Shown here: positions 41,627 through 53,771 of the stretch, piece by piece | How positions within the stretch are numbered: position 1 is the first letter of the stretch | How the letters are laid out: every line of letters begins with the position of its first letter | From: Phymatolithon calcareum | Lineage: Eukaryota > Rhodophyta > Florideophyceae > Hapalidiales | Reading direction: 5' to 3' | NCBI GenBank assembly: GCA_977006965.1 | Contig: OZ345365.1 | Span: 372,001-436,000 of the forward strand | DNA: 64,000 nucleotides | Made by a program: the position numbers and the translations under genes | Notes under the pieces: generated by a model | Databases searched by the model: none | What the model saw: only the letters and a program-made list of their open reading frames with translations | Told to the model about the DNA's origin: nothing

Positions 41627-42861
41627 TTAATCTTCTCCTGCTGCATCATCCTTAGCTCTCCAGTTCTTCTTGATGACTGCAATGTCATCAAAATTTTCAA
41701 CTGGTTCCCAGCTGGGAGAGATTCTTTTGTCCTGCCACAGAACCTTGTACTCCAGATTGCTTTGTGCTGTGTGTTTATGATCAGAAATGTGGTCGATTTT
41801 GTGGAAGTCAGATTCTACCACAGCATCATCTCCGCGCCTATGACCGAGCTTGAGCTGATCGGCGGGAACGGTCCGCTGCAATATTTCTCCAGCATCTGAA
41901 GCGTCTGTGCAAACTGTGAACATTTCGTTATCGTCTAGGTAAGACAGTATCGTCTTCTTCGCCACTTGATCTTTCAAGAATTCGAATGTGGAAACCATTT
42001 TTGGCGTCCACTGAATGACCCCCGGCTTCCGTCCGACTGCATCCAAAGGTGCTGTGATAGTTGAAAAGTTCGTTATAAATTGATGGTAGTAGTTGGCGGT
42101 ACCAATGAACCGCTTTGCCGTCTTAAGTCTCACCCAGTGAGTTATTGCAGAAACGTTTTCAGGATCAATTTCAATTCTTTTTCCAGATGCAATTAACCCC
42201 AGAATGCGAATCATCTTCTGGCCGAACCTGCATTTGTCGGCCCTGACAAGCATGTTGAAAAACGTCAGCCTATTCAGAACAGCCTTCACGTTCATGATAT
42301 GATCCTCCCAATTGCTCGAGAAAATTACAATGTCGTGCACATAACATGCAACAAAATGCAAGTCTTCAAACGTTTTGTCCATCAGGCGCTGGACCTTCGC
42401 TGTCATCGTCTTGATTCCAAAAGGAGCACATTTGAATCTGTAGTGACGCCCTACCATTTAAAAGCAACCCAGTTCCGCTGGTCAGGTGGGATACTGAATC
42501 GAAAATATGAATTACGTCTGTCGATAGTTGAGTATATCACATCAGGTCCATGTACGGATCCAAGTTTGTCCAGGATCTCGGATATTTTTTGCAACGAGTA
42601 TGATTCATCCTTGAGCCTTGGATTCAGTGGCCTCAAGTCGAAGCATGTGCGTATATCAACCCTTCGTCCGTAGGCGTCCTTCTTCGGTACTTCTAGAACT
42701 GAATAACAGTTTAAACAATCGTTTAGCGCGGGCTCGATAGCACTGGACTCGAGCCAGTTCATGGCGGTGGCAGTGACACGAGGAATTTCTTGTCGTTTGA
42801 CAAAATTCATACTCTGCCATATAGGGGTGGTATCATTTGGCTCGATTGTAAGTATAGCCAA
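41627..42861 (-). pseudogene. Gypsy RT joined in frame to a chromodomain
   Basis: 42861-42451 holds the RT N-terminus (DLRPLNPRLKDESY, IDRRNSYFRFSIPP). 42457-41627 (276 residues, open) holds the core with HYRFKCAPFGIK, the catalytic box as YVHD in place of YVDD, the thumb, and the RNase H start FTVCTDASDAG. It then passes directly into LEYKVLWQDKRISPSWEPVE, a chromodomain. The normal Asp of the YVDD pair is His here, so RT would be impaired. The deletion kept the frame. Confidence 0.8.
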
Positions 42862-43433
42862 GGGATGAGTGCACCTGCCGTATGTACACTTGAAGATTTT
42901 GATTCTCCTTCAAAACCGTTGCAACGGAGCCGTCCAGCTCCTCAGCAGTCATGCCGTCGACTTCAGGATCTGAATCATCTTCCTCTTCAGCACCATTGAT
43001 ATCTTTAGTGGTGTCTGCGGGTTTCGCAGGAGCACCACTTAGCTTATAGCCGAAAATATTGAAGTGGCTGAGTCTGATAACCATGTCTCGACCAGGTTGC
43101 CTTTTTAACACGTCAGATTCGCAGGGAACAGTGCCAATTCGTTGGGCCATGATTTCACCTTTTCCTTTCCTGATTACAACTCTTGGCGTCGAGTTTGAGG
43201 TTGTTCTGGTCCACGAATGCCATTGATATAAACATGCACGTCGCTCCTAAGTCAACCAGGGGATTGCCATCGATGTCTTTAATTGCGACTGTGATGTATA
43301 TGAGCTCGGCTGCATCCTGGGGAAGATGTGTGTTGTTCAGCTCATGATCCGCGCAAAGGGTTGCACTTTCCAGCCCGGCGTCAAAAGTGTTCAAAGGATC
43401 TGTAATTTCCTCTTGGATTTCCTCAGCAGCCAT
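42833..43433 (-). pseudogene. Gypsy aspartic protease and linker
   Basis: 43433-43155 contains NPLVDLGATCMFI, the retropepsin motif with Leu for the usual Ser after Asp. 43150-42833 is an acidic linker before RT. Confidence 0.7.
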
Positions 43434-43601
43434 GTAGTTTCCTTGATTTTCTTCGGTATCGTCTCATACATGGGTGGGATTCCAGAGTTTTTTGCATCTG
43501 AAGCAGGACTTCCTTGGTTTCCTGTCTTTAGGAGTTGCCTCCTCGCTTCTCACAGTACGTTTGGAGCGGTTTACTCGATGCTCATCAGTCGAATGTCCGC
43601 G

Positions 43602-44576
43602 TTAGTGGCAAATCCCATACTTCAGATCTCCGCGATTTTGCTTGTCGTCCTTTGAAGAAGAGTAAGCAATTTCAGCACGAGCAGAACCACCACGAGCAGC
43701 AGCCAAGTCAATGGCATTCTTTATCTCCCAGGCCACGGACTCTTGCCAAATTTGAACTTGAGATTTTCGGATATTGAGATTTGTAGCTGTCGAGATATGC
43801 ATCATTACTTGAAGTTTGTTTACCAGGCCGCTGAAATAGATGGCGACAAGTGCGTCATCCTCGTCTTTCTTACCAGTCCTACGCATGAGACTGGTAAATC
43901 GATCCGAGTATTGTTGCACGGATTCCTTCGGCTTTCTCTTAATCGCCATTAGTTCTTTCTTTAGTTTGTCACGGAGCGCCGGTCTATCAAAATGAGATAT
44001 GAAAAGCGATTCCACTTCCTTCCAAGTCTTGTTTTTCAAATTTGTAGATGCCCACTATCTTTCAAAGCTTGACATTGATGGAAGCATGCCGGCTAGCCAT
44101 CGATCTTCCGAAATATTGTGCGCTTCGAGCAACGCTTTACAACGATCCAAAAACTAAAACGCATCTTTCTCTGCGTCGGAGTTATTACCTCTGAATGTGG
44201 CAAGAGCTGGAACTCTCATTGTAGTTATTGGCAACGCAGATTGATTATCTACGTGAGAAGCATTAGTGCCAAACTTCCCAGTCAGGCTTTCCGTTGTTTT
44301 GAGTCTTTGCTTGGTAGCATTAATATTCTCAACGAGTTCATCTCGCTTCTTCAAAAGGTCATTATTCTTCTTAGTATATGCCGTTCGTCCGGCCGTGCCC
44401 AAGGAATTGTAATCTAGGCTCATTGTGTGCTCCAGGATTTCCGGTTCGACATCCAGGTACGAAGCAACATGGCCTTCGACCTCGCTCCTCTGCCTCGCGA
44501 AAATTTCACGAAGTCGAGATAGCCGATCGGCTATGAATACCAAGGTGAAACTGCGACCAGCAGGTCCTTGAAACAC
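43602..44576 (-). pseudogene. Gypsy Gag, interrupted by stops
   Basis: One reverse frame (44576-43602). The first part is a coiled-coil-like helix; the second is the retrotransposon Gag capsid region (WKEVESLFISHFDRPALRDKL in part, then ESVQQYSDRFTSLMRR). At least two stops lie between 44154 and 44040. Confidence 0.75.
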
Positions 44577-44896
44577 CGATTAAAAAATGTTGTCCAGATG
44601 TCGAATTGGAGAGCAGACACTGAGTCCCGGAGGCGAAGAAGAGTTAATCAGATTCTTTCTTCTACTTTTACTTCAGCCACCAGATGGGGCGGCTTATATG
44701 CCTGTGCGCTGGTGTCTGAATGACACACTAGGTCGCACAGTGTAGACTAACTTCTGAGATGATTTCGGGGCTTTCCCACATTTGGGCACGCATCCCAAAT
44801 CGGGAACATTACGTTACCCTCTCAGAATTAAACTAGCTTACATTGCAGAGATACATTCAAAGTGAACAATACCTATTGTGTCTGCACGACACCGCA

Positions 44897-45935
44897 TATT
44901 TCCCGAAGACATACTTGTAAAAAAGACCTTCTGCTTTTTCAATTTCTGATAACAACCGCTTCGTTATCGGAGTCAGATGAATTGCATACTTCCACTTGGG
45001 GAGAATCAATTACTTGAAAATCCTGATCCAAATTTCAGGGTGGAACATTAACGCCGCTCTGCCAAAGTTTGTGGATGCATCCAACCGCATTCCGCACTCT
45101 CGACATTGCTGTATCGTCTGTAAATCCTGTTTTACTCACACTAATGGGCAGATAGGAAAGTCTCCACTCTTGGTGTAGCTCTTTTCTGGCAAGCATGAAC
45201 GTTTGCTTAGGTAACCCCTTGTACGTAAGCACTTCGCTCTTTCCTGGCTTTGTGTTCCATGTCATACAATTTTCGTCTGCCCACTCCGTGGTTATGTACA
45301 GTAGCCTTCGTAACCTTTTCGCATTCCTGGCCTGTAGAAGCACATCGTCCGTAAATAGCTGAACTGGCTGCTCGGAGACAGTTCCTGTAACTTTTCCAGC
45401 GGCTTCGGCAAGCTTATCCATGAATATGTTATAAATGCACGGGCTTAATGGGGACCCTTGTGGAATACCTCTGTCGATAATGCATTATGTTTTTGATTCG
45501 TCCCCCGCGGATGTGATCCAAGAAGACTTTAGCAAGTAGGCTACCATCCGAGTAAAGTACATCGGCAATTTGGTGGTCAGACGCTCTATGAGGATGTCCC
45601 TTGGGACACTATCATAAGCTGCAGATAGGTCGAGGACTGCAACATAAGGATGCCCACTTCTCATAGCATTGTTTGTCCGGAGTATGGGCAGATACGTGCT
45701 CTTATCCCTACGGAACCCAAGTTGTGCCTGTCGAAGCGGTAGTGATCTCTAATGTAAGAGTCGAGTGCTGAGTCGACAAAATTCCTGGCTTAGCTTAGTA
45801 AGGAAATGGGTCGGTAGTTTGCCGCATTGTGCGGTGGTCCTTTCTTGTATATGGGAATAAGTGTTGCTTGTCTCCATTGGCGTGGACGGCATTTCAGTCG
45901 GCCACATGTCTCCCATATAGCCAATATTCATCACA
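44897..45935 (-). mobile_element. LINE RT segment interrupted by gypsy
   Basis: Reverse strand: RT box region YKKGPPHNAANYRPISLLS (about 45850-45790), LFTDDVLLQARN (FADD box as FTDD), NTKPGKSEVLTYKGLPKQ, ending in YKYVFGKYA at the gypsy target site. Frames are broken. Confidence 0.75.
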
Positions 45936-46616
45936 GTAATCCCACAGTAGGAGCCCAATACTGATTTTCTTCAAAGGGTGCTCTGTTGAATGTCAGCCTT
46001 AGGCATCTTAAACGTGATGTTCTTTCTCTATGTAAAATATCCCTGGTAGCTGGCCTTCAATAGGAATCTTCGTTGATCTTCCTTCTTCTTCCTTTCCCAT
46101 GCCATAATTATTACTTCTCTCCTCCTCTTCTTCGTGGTAGATCCCCCCTGGGCTTTCTGAAGCGCTTGCCGCAAGTCTTGATAAATCTTGAGATGTTCAA
46201 TATACTTCGTTGCTTCCCGTATGTCCTCATGTCTTCTAAAGTACTCTTCTGTTTCTCCAATTCGCTTTCTGTTCTTTATCAGGCTTAATGGAAACTTTTC
46301 TGCTTTATGACGTCTCCTCATCTTTGGTGGTCAAAGTCGGCGCAGAACTCGCATTCCGTCACGCCGGTGCTCGGTATATTTTCCGAAAACATTCGTATAC
46401 AACAAGCCCTCTGCCGACTCGATTGTCAAGCGCAATCGATTTCAGTATTGGGTGCGTACTTTGAGATTACCGTGGTGATCGAACTAGTCTCCTTACAACG
46501 TACTCTAGAGTCGTCGAAGATGAGAGCAGAAATTGAGTTTGAGATAAAGAGACTCACAGGAGCTATTGTTGTTAGAGAATCACGAATCAAGAACGTTTTG
46601 AGTAGCCAGAGGAAGG
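45936..46616. mobile_element. LINE L-C with inverted 5' part (twin-priming-like)
   Basis: 45936-46436 is L-C C-terminal sequence on the - strand, ending at RKSVLGSYCGIT. 46437-46616 is the next part of the same ORF on the + strand, beginning SVLGAYFEITVVIELV and ending LSSQR. The two pieces are contiguous in the element but head to head here. The normal 3' tail is replaced by another LINE end. Confidence 0.7.
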
Positions 46617-46735
46617 GATATATGCTGATTTATTTTAAAAGCTCCCAAAGCTTCAAATTGAGTAACAGGGCAGCTCCTCGCTGTTTTCGATACTCTTCTC
46701 TCTCCTCTCGTTCTAATATCTCCTTAATTCAAAGC
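46617..46735 (-). mobile_element. LINE L-F 3' end
   Basis: Same 3' end as 57826-57975 (- strand) and 59750-59880 (+ strand): GGGATATATGCTGATTTATT, CAAATTGAGTAACAGGGCAG, ATATCTCCTTAATTC. Confidence 0.75.
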
Positions 46736-47167
46736 ATTGGAAAAAGTAACTGCTATTGTAATTATTTAAATTATTGTTCCAATAATTTATTCCTGAGTCG
46801 CACATGTTTACTGTATTTATTGAGATCGTCGTGTTTGCGACAGTTATTGTATTTATTTGGAAGCATTATTCACTAGAGAATTCTCTAACGCCGGACTGAG
46901 TCTAGGCATTCTTGAAGAGTAATGTGACATGTTGGCCATCGATAGCGCATGACGTGTCGGTTGCGGATTCCTCATTTTTTCGATCCGGTTATTTGTAACG
47001 CTTTGGATGACAGAAGAAAAAGCGTTATTCTTGCAAAATTCGAGAAGCAGATGTTCCTTCATGATAACTCGGGTGCATGGGGAATCGAAGACGTCAATGC
47101 TATCTGGACAGAAAGTAGCTGGAGGGATACAATAACTGGGAATAACCTGTTATTTATTCCTCACTGA
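46736..47167. other. No recognisable gene
   Basis: AT-rich; short frames without recognised domains. Confidence 0.4.
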
Positions 47168-47697
47168 CCTTGAATACAATACTTTGACTGTTGCTTGTAG
47201 GCGTCGCGTTTTTGACACCATACCTTCTTCCGCTTGTTTCAGAGCTTCTTGAAGGTCCTCCTCTTTCCCGAGATACCCAATGTCCTTTGATTCGTCTTCC
47301 AGATCATCTTCTCTTCCCTGGTATTCTTCTGAAAGCTCCAGGAAATTCCTCCGTCTTACCAAGCTTAAGGCGAACTTTTCGGCCTAGTGCATTCTCCTCA
47401 TCTGTTGGCTGGCGAGACGGCAGAGCACTAGCATCTTCTCCCTTCGATACTCGGCACATTTTCCGAAAATGTATCAGTAGAAAAGACCTTCTGATGCTTC
47501 AATGTCCGACAGTAGTCGTTTCCTGATCGGGGTTAGGTGAATTGCATACTCCCATTTGCGGAGAATCAACGAAAAAATCCTGCTACACGTGTAGCAGAAG
47601 AACTTTAGCTTAGAGAATATCACAAGAGCTACCCCGTTACTCCGAGGTGAGGCTTTGGGAGATCTCAAAAATAAAATCATCAAATATTCCCCGTCAA
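47168..47697. mobile_element. LINE with inverted 5' part, second case
   Basis: 47168-47585 is a divergent LINE C-terminal segment on - (WEYAIHLTPIRKRLL; LALSLVRRR-type helix; DLQEALKQAEEGMVSK). 47593-47697 is an L-C 3' end on + (TTAGCTTAGAGAATATCAC to AAATCATCAAATATTCCCC). The junction carries CTACACGTGTAG. Confidence 0.6.
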
Positions 47698-47939
47698 CCC
47701 GATGGGGTATGCTTCGTTACACATCGAGCGTGCCACCGTCTTCGTTGCAGATATTGATCCGTACGTTTGAGTTGGTGGAAACCGTCCAGTTGACTGCCTT
47801 CTGATGACTCCGAACAACGACGACTAGGTCTATACTGGATGCGTTTCCCTGATTGTTATGAGACGCCATCTGTTTCGGTACATTGTACCTGGCGCCAGAG
47901 CTGACTGAGAACGCCGCAGTGTGACACCAGCTGACATCG
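47698..47939. other. No recognisable gene
   Basis: Spacer; nothing supportable. Confidence 0.35.
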
Positions 47940-48696
47940 ACTCCTCTCCAAGGATTACAATCAGCAATCTACTCTGTAGAAGGTTTATTCTTCAAGAATG
48001 TTTTTGGGACATATGCCCAGCATCGCCATGGAAGAATGGGAGTTCAGTGCCGACTAGAACCACCAGCCATGAGAAGAAGATATTAAGCAGAAAGGTTCTC
48101 TGCGAGTCTACTGAGGCAGAAGAATCGCCTCGATGAGGCAGATGAGTATTCTGGGAGACAAGAAGACATAAAGGAGGCAACCGAGGATATAGAGTGCCTC
48201 AAGAAATATGATGATCTGCAGCAAGCGCTCGATAAAGCGGAGGAGGGCTCAGGTAGGTAGGAACTGTGGAAGACTTGCCCAAATATTCGGAAGTCTGTGG
48301 GACTTTTAAATAAACTTTTCTCAAAAAAATGTCTCAGAGAAAGTGCGACGAAAAGAAAAAATTGAGTTTTCGGTAAATGAAGAAGAGGGAAGATAAAAGG
48401 TCCACAAGGTTGCGATGCCTACGGCTGATATTCAACAGAGAAACTCTTTGGAGAAAATCAGTATTTGGTGCATACTTTGGTGTCACATATGTGATTGAGC
48501 TGGTCACGCTCGAACGAATTCTATCTTCATCTAAGATTTGTTCTGAAATTGAATATGCACTTGTTGGGAGAGAAATACGAATCAAGGATATACTGAATAA
48601 TCAAAATCCGTTAGCTTAGAAAAGCGTGCGAAAGCGGCCCTGTTACTCTTGTAGAGAGGCCTTGGGATCTTTTAAAATAAATCAACACATATCACC
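47940..48696 (+). mobile_element. LINE L-D, 5'-truncated, with nested L-B tail
   Basis: C-terminal domain (frameshifted, 47980-48250), then an 80-bp L-B 3' end, then the rest of the domain (48377-48619, ending RIKDILNNQNPLA*) and the L-D tail to 48696. The L-D sequence is contiguous across the insertion. Confidence 0.75.
48252..48333 (+). mobile_element. LINE L-B 3' end inside L-D
   Basis: GTAGGTAGGAACTG, CTTGCCCAAATATTCGG and a terminal A-run. Flanks read GGCTCAG and GTCTCAG; the target itself contained a near repeat, so a TSD cannot be proven. Confidence 0.7.
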
Positions 48697-49302
48697 TGTC
48701 CGCTGCACGGCAAACGGGGCTCCCGGTATAGGGAGCAGAAACCGGATTATAGCTATCTCAGAGGCGCCCAAAGAGCATTTAAGCTGTATGTTCGAAATGC
48801 ATGCAAGATCCCCATTGCTGTGTTTGTTGACATGGATTTCAACTCTGGGGATCCAGACCTGCTTTATGATGTGTAAACAACTACTTTATGAGCTAACAAA
48901 CTCCTGGAGAATAATTTGCATTCTTTGTAAAGCGTTAGTTGCAGAAGGTTGAGCCAAGCCTTGGGGGAAGACGGGACAATGACTGTTTGGAGCGGATATC
49001 GATATCTATCCGTTCCCTTCCATTTTATTATTGTCATCGGCATAGATCTCTGGAAGACGGAAAATAAAATTCTGCGGGAAGTGCATGATGAAACAGATAA
49101 TTTTGAATTATGGCCAATTAAAACGCTCCGGATGTCGACAATTTCGAAGTTGCATGATGCAGTTCAAACCTTGTGTCATCAGCCTGCAAAACAACATACA
49201 GTACTCGTTTGCCCCCGGTCACCACATGACAAAAGAAGAAGAAGAAACGTAGATTTTTATTTAAAAGTTACCAATGCATCTGCTGACGCTTGAGACAACT
49301 TT
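48697..49302. other. No recognisable gene
   Basis: Unassigned. Near 49255-49295 a trace of the element seen at 17990 and 23390 (AAAAGTTACCAATGCATCTG). Confidence 0.4.
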
Positions 49303-49315
49303 CCTAGTGCCAGGG

Positions 49316-50017
49316 GGGATATTTGATGATTTTATTTTGAGAGCTCCCAAAGCCTCAATTTGGAGTAACGGGGCAGCTCTTGCATAATCTCTACGCTAAA
49401 TTCATCTGGCTGCTCAAAACGTTCTTGATTCGTAATTCTTTCCCAAAAAGAGCTCCTGTGAGTCTCTTGCACTCAAACTCAATTTCTGCACTCATCTTCG
49501 ATGAGGCTAGAGTAAGTTGTAAGGCGACTAGTTCGATCACCGCGGTAATCCCACAGTAAGCACCCAACACTGATTTCCTCCAAAGGGGTGCTCGGTTGAA
49601 TGTCAACCTTAGGCACCTTAAACCTGTTGTTCTTTCTCCTATGTAAAGGATCCCTGGTAGCTTGCCTTCAATAGGAATCTTCATTGATCTACCTTCTTCT
49701 TCCATTTCCCATACCTTAATTGTTTCTTCTCTCCTCCTCTTCTTCGTGACAGAACCCTCCTGGGCTTTCTGAAGGGCTTGTCGCAAGTCTTCATACATCT
49801 TGAGATATTCAATACCATTCTTTGCTTCCTTTACGTCCTCATCTCTTCCAACGTACTCTTCTGTTTCTTCAAGGCGCTTTTTGTGTCTTACCAGGCTTAA
49901 TGCAAACATTTCTGCTTGATGACGTCTCCTCATCTTTGGTGTTCCCAGACGCACAGAACTCGCATTCGGTCCCGGCGGTGTTCGGCATACTTTCCGAAAA
50001 CATTCTTGTAGAACAAG
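49316..50017 (-). mobile_element. LINE L-C, 5'-truncated, with 13-bp TSD
   Basis: 702-bp insertion flanked by exact CCTAGTGCCAGGG (49303-49315, 50018-50030). The reverse frame is open from about 49960 to 49391: KMRRRHQAEMFALSLVRHKK, charged helix, FNRAPLWRKSVLGAYCGITA, LSSQMNLA*, then 3' UTR. This copy defines the family end and shows that the C-terminal domain stays readable. Confidence 0.9.
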
Positions 50018-50030
50018 CCTAGTGCCAGGG

Positions 50031-50396
50031 ATTTTGTCCGGATTCCGTCTATGGGAGTGCTTCTTTTTTTGTTGATGTAACACTATTCAGTGGACTGCAA
50101 AAACTCCACCTCTGGTCTCCTTCGCGACCTCGAGGGGGAAAATTACTCCCTTGCCCTGTGGCACGCTGTGATTTGAAGTTGTGGCCAGTCCTTACTTGCC
50201 CACAGTTTGAAACATGGTTAGGAGCTCGACAAGTGCTCGCTTAGTCCAGGCACTGCCCTCTTTGGAGAGTCTGTCCTTTTCGCGAGGCCACTTATCTCGT
50301 CTTCGATGGCATCTTTCCCCCATTGGCCGGCGAGTTCGATAAGGGTAGAGGTGCTCATTGGAGGGAACATTCCAATTGAACACATGATAGCAAGTT
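50031..50396. other. No recognisable gene
   Basis: Spacer with short reverse frames only. Confidence 0.35.
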
Positions 50397-51185
50397 TTTT
50401 TCCTTTCAAGTTTATTTTAAAGCCCCACAGACTTCCGAAGATATGGGCAAGGCTTCCTCTGATGCTACCTGCATTTTTCAAACTCACGAAACGTCCACCA
50501 GAATAGCGGTCAGGAAAACTCAGGACTCAAAGTAGTCCTATCTCAGTCCTCTACGGTATTGTTGGTGCTTGGACTAGACCACTTTTTGCCTTGCATTCTG
50601 CGGATTAATTAAGCCCTTCTTCGTTCTCCATGCGTTCTATGAATGTCTTGCTAAATAGTAAGAGCTCATCTAGCACCTTTTCTGTTTCCAATCGTTTTTC
50701 TCCTTAGAGTTCGTACCCTGCTAGCGTGCGTTCAAGTGTCTCCATATGCTCTCTGGCTCTGGTGCCGAATTCTTCCGTCATTCTTGATGTTGACACCTGT
50801 GGGAATCTGCCACAGGCATACTGTGATTCACCTTGGTGAACTTGAGGATTGCTCGCAATTCTCTTGCCTTTTCGTACGGTATCTTTCTTTTCCGCTTCGA
50901 TTCTAGGCGGTCTACTTCCATTTCCAGAAATTTCGATCGAATTGTTTGCGAAGATTGGTTTGTTTGGATATGCTTTGCAGTTTCACCGAACGGCTCTCTG
51001 GTCTCCATCGCGGCGATATCTTTCCTCGTGTACTGCCATTCATGGTTGTTTCTTCTTTCCGGCACTTCATTTGAATACATACCTTCTTTCGCCTTGTTCG
51101 TTCTCAGCATTTTGAAGGCTAAGATTTCTCGACGATATGTAGCCGCCTGGATCCGGCAGAGGAGACGGAGCCGATCCGTCCTTCC

Positions 51186-52457
51186 TCAGGCCAGTGGCCC
51201 GAAAACTTGATTGAAGAATGTTGCTTCTACGTCCTTGACGGCATTTTGTACGTCTTCTGTCCAGGGCGTTAAGTGCATTGTGTACTCCCAGCGTGGCTGT
51301 ACTAGTGTCTTGTATATCTGAATACACTTCTGTATACTCAGCCCTTCCTTGAAAACTCCCAGTGTACGCAAATCGAACACGGCCACCCTTGCTTTCTTCA
51401 TTCGTTGCATCATTAACGTATCTGTGACTCCTCCGGGGTCTAGGGATACTCCAAGGTATGTGACCTCCGGAACTTGTGCTAGTACCTTGTTCGCTAGCTT
51501 GAAAGTCTTGCCCAATGTGTCCTCTGATTCGAGGACTTCGCTTTTCCTTTATTTAGTGTTCTAAGTCATCTATCGCTCTTGTGCCCATTGGGTAGCTTTA
51601 TTCAATAGTCCATGCAGTGCAGCGGGTGATTTCGCAGAGAGAAGAACATCGTCTACGAAGAGGATAGCCGGTACTTCAGCCCAGGTTTTTGATGCCCGGC
51701 TCATTCGCTCTGCGAACTCATCCATGAAGATGTTGTAGAGGCTTGGACTGAGAGGGGACACTTGTAGGACCCCCCTGTCCACTAGAAACCAGTTCCTGTT
51801 CGCATCACCAATTGTTGCTACCCAAGATGGTGTCAAGAACGCCTCGGCCATTGCGCAGATCTCCTTGGGCAGGACTTGTCTCATTCTGTTAACCAAGTGT
51901 ACTCTCGGTACTGTGTCGCAGGCAGCCTTAAGGTCCAATACTGCTACACATCTCTGATCCTCTTTTAATAGCTCAATTGCTCTTCGGATCGCCAGTTCAG
52001 TGCTCTTTCCGTTTTGGAACCCAAGCTGATATCAGTGGTTTGAGTATACTGTGCGCAGCTTCATATCAATAGCTGTCTCAATAATTTTCCTTGCGTGCCT
52101 CAGCAAGGAAATCGGTCGGTAGTTTCCGGGGTCCTCGTGTGCCACTTTATTGTGTATTGGGACGAGAAGCGCGTTCTGCCAGTGCAGAGGCGTGTCTCTG
52201 CACCTCCCGCAGGCCTCCCACAAGGCTGTAAGCACTTCGATGTTGAGCGATATATCGACTTTTAGCATTTCAGCCTTAACCTCTTCTAAGCCTGGTGCCT
52301 TTCCGTTTGGTGCTTTACGGATAGCTGCTTCAATTTTTGTCAACATGTCCTCTGTGCAGGAGAATTTTCTTAGTCCGGGTTGCCACTTTTCGGTGCTATG
52401 GCATGTAGCTGAGATACGGGCTGAGAACTTAGCCCAATTCATGGGGCTTCCTGTCAT
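51186..52457 (-). pseudogene. L-B reverse transcriptase
   Basis: APNGKAPGLEEVKAEMLK and GNYRPISLLRHARKIIE (fingers), VAVLDLKAACDTVPR (first Asp), FVDDVLLSAKS (catalytic FVDD), then thumb KTLVQPRWEYTMHLTPW. Several Trp codons and others are replaced by stops near 51545-51570 (NTK flanked by TAG and TAA). Confidence 0.85.
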
Positions 52458-53117
52458 CTCGTTTCATAGCTTTCTTCTTCAAATTTTCTTTTCCATCTTG
52501 GCAAGTTCCTTCAAAGCCGCTAGTCCATCCTTCTCCTCGAGCTCGGCAATGTATTCTTGATCCTGCTCTTTCTTCCTCTTATTCACCAAGGCTCCGATTT
52601 GGTACTTACAATCGTGGTAACGAACCCAGTCTTCCTGTAATTAGGATGATCTGCTTTTCCGATAAAGTTTCTTTCTCTTCAGTGTCATTTTGTCGAGCTC
52701 TGTATTGCAAAATGACTTATAGCGTACCGGTGTGCGTTTTCTAGTTCTCCACGGATCACACCATGTTTTAACAAGTCTCTTGTACCCTGGTGTAGATCTC
52801 TTACATTGTTGCGCTTTTTGATGTCTTCGATCACTCCGAGAATGCCTTCTTGGTACTTACAAAGCGCAACTTCTCTCTTGGATTTTTTCTTGACTTTCCT
52901 CCGAGCTCCACAATCTCCCCGTAGATATGGGATACCGATTTCTGGGAGGCACTTCCCTTGAGGTTCTCAATGAGACTTCGCATTCGCTCCCTGATTTCAT
53001 TTTTCCTTTGTGTTTCATCTCGGTCTCTTACACTGATCGGTCGCTTAACTAGTTCGGGTCACGATCTTGCCGGCTTCTAACGCGCGTGCATACAAGCCTG
53101 TGCTGTGTAGCCCCTGT

Positions 53118-53765
53118 CTATATGTCTTCTGGAGAAATCGGCGCGGATATTGTTATTCCTTTTGTGACGAAGAAATCGATATTGCTCCCGTACTTCTTCG
53201 TCTGGAATGTCGGTCCTTTGCTTGCTCTAATGTCCCATCCTTTTCTTTCCGCCCACTGGACGAGTTGGTTGCCCCTTCTGTTTGACTGTCTGTCCCACGG
53301 CTTGTGTCTTGCGTTCCAGTCACCACTGATTATGGCTTGACCCCTTGCATGCCTGTTGACTAGTTGGAGGCATTTGTCGGTTTCCTGACGATTTGGCCTT
53401 GGTGACATGTACACTACCCCAACTTTTAGGCTGCCTAGTTGTGCGATAATGATTTGGAAGTGTACATTTGCATACTTGAAGATTAGTTTAACTCCACATC
53501 CACTGCGGAACACCAGTGATACACCGCCAAAGTTTCTCGCTGTACCTCGCCTTCTTGACCCGGGATCTTGGTTATGAGGCCCATCCGAAGTTATCAGTTC
53601 GGGCCTTGGGGCGTTTATTGAGAACATATCGGTCCAAATGCCGGTCTCGGATCTCAGATTCGTCTCCGTGAGACCGATGATGCCGACCTCGTGATTTTGT
53701 ACCATCTTATGTAGGTACCCCGGGGTTCTGGTAATCTCCCGACGTTCATCGTTGCCATTCTCCAA
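53118..53765 (-). pseudogene. L-B APE-type endonuclease
   Basis: An open 215-residue frame with the endonuclease/exonuclease/phosphatase motifs GIIGLTETNLR, GGVSLVFRS, ISGDWNARHKPWD and GSNIDFFV. It nicks target DNA in target-primed reverse transcription. The N-terminal start lies in the next frame (about 53800, MATMNVGRL), so a frameshift separates it. Confidence 0.8.
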
Positions 53766-53771
53766 TATCTA

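Larger units (their letters stand above)
41289..44891 (-). mobile_element. Gypsy-type chromovirus, internally deleted
   Basis: A 3.6-kb insertion with 304-bp LTRs (41289-41592, 44588-44891) starting TGTCGTGCAGACAC on the element strand, and a 5-bp duplication CCGCA (41284-41288, 44892-44896). Order: gag, protease, RT, then a chromodomain; RNase H (beyond its first Asp) and the whole integrase are missing. It is inserted in a LINE RT sequence. Confidence 0.9.

Noticed and set aside
51545-51570. Alternative genetic code inferred from stops at LINE Trp codons
   Set aside because: Stops of all three types occur, also at non-Trp positions, and host-type ORFs use normal stops; decay by C-to-T and G-to-A changes is simpler.
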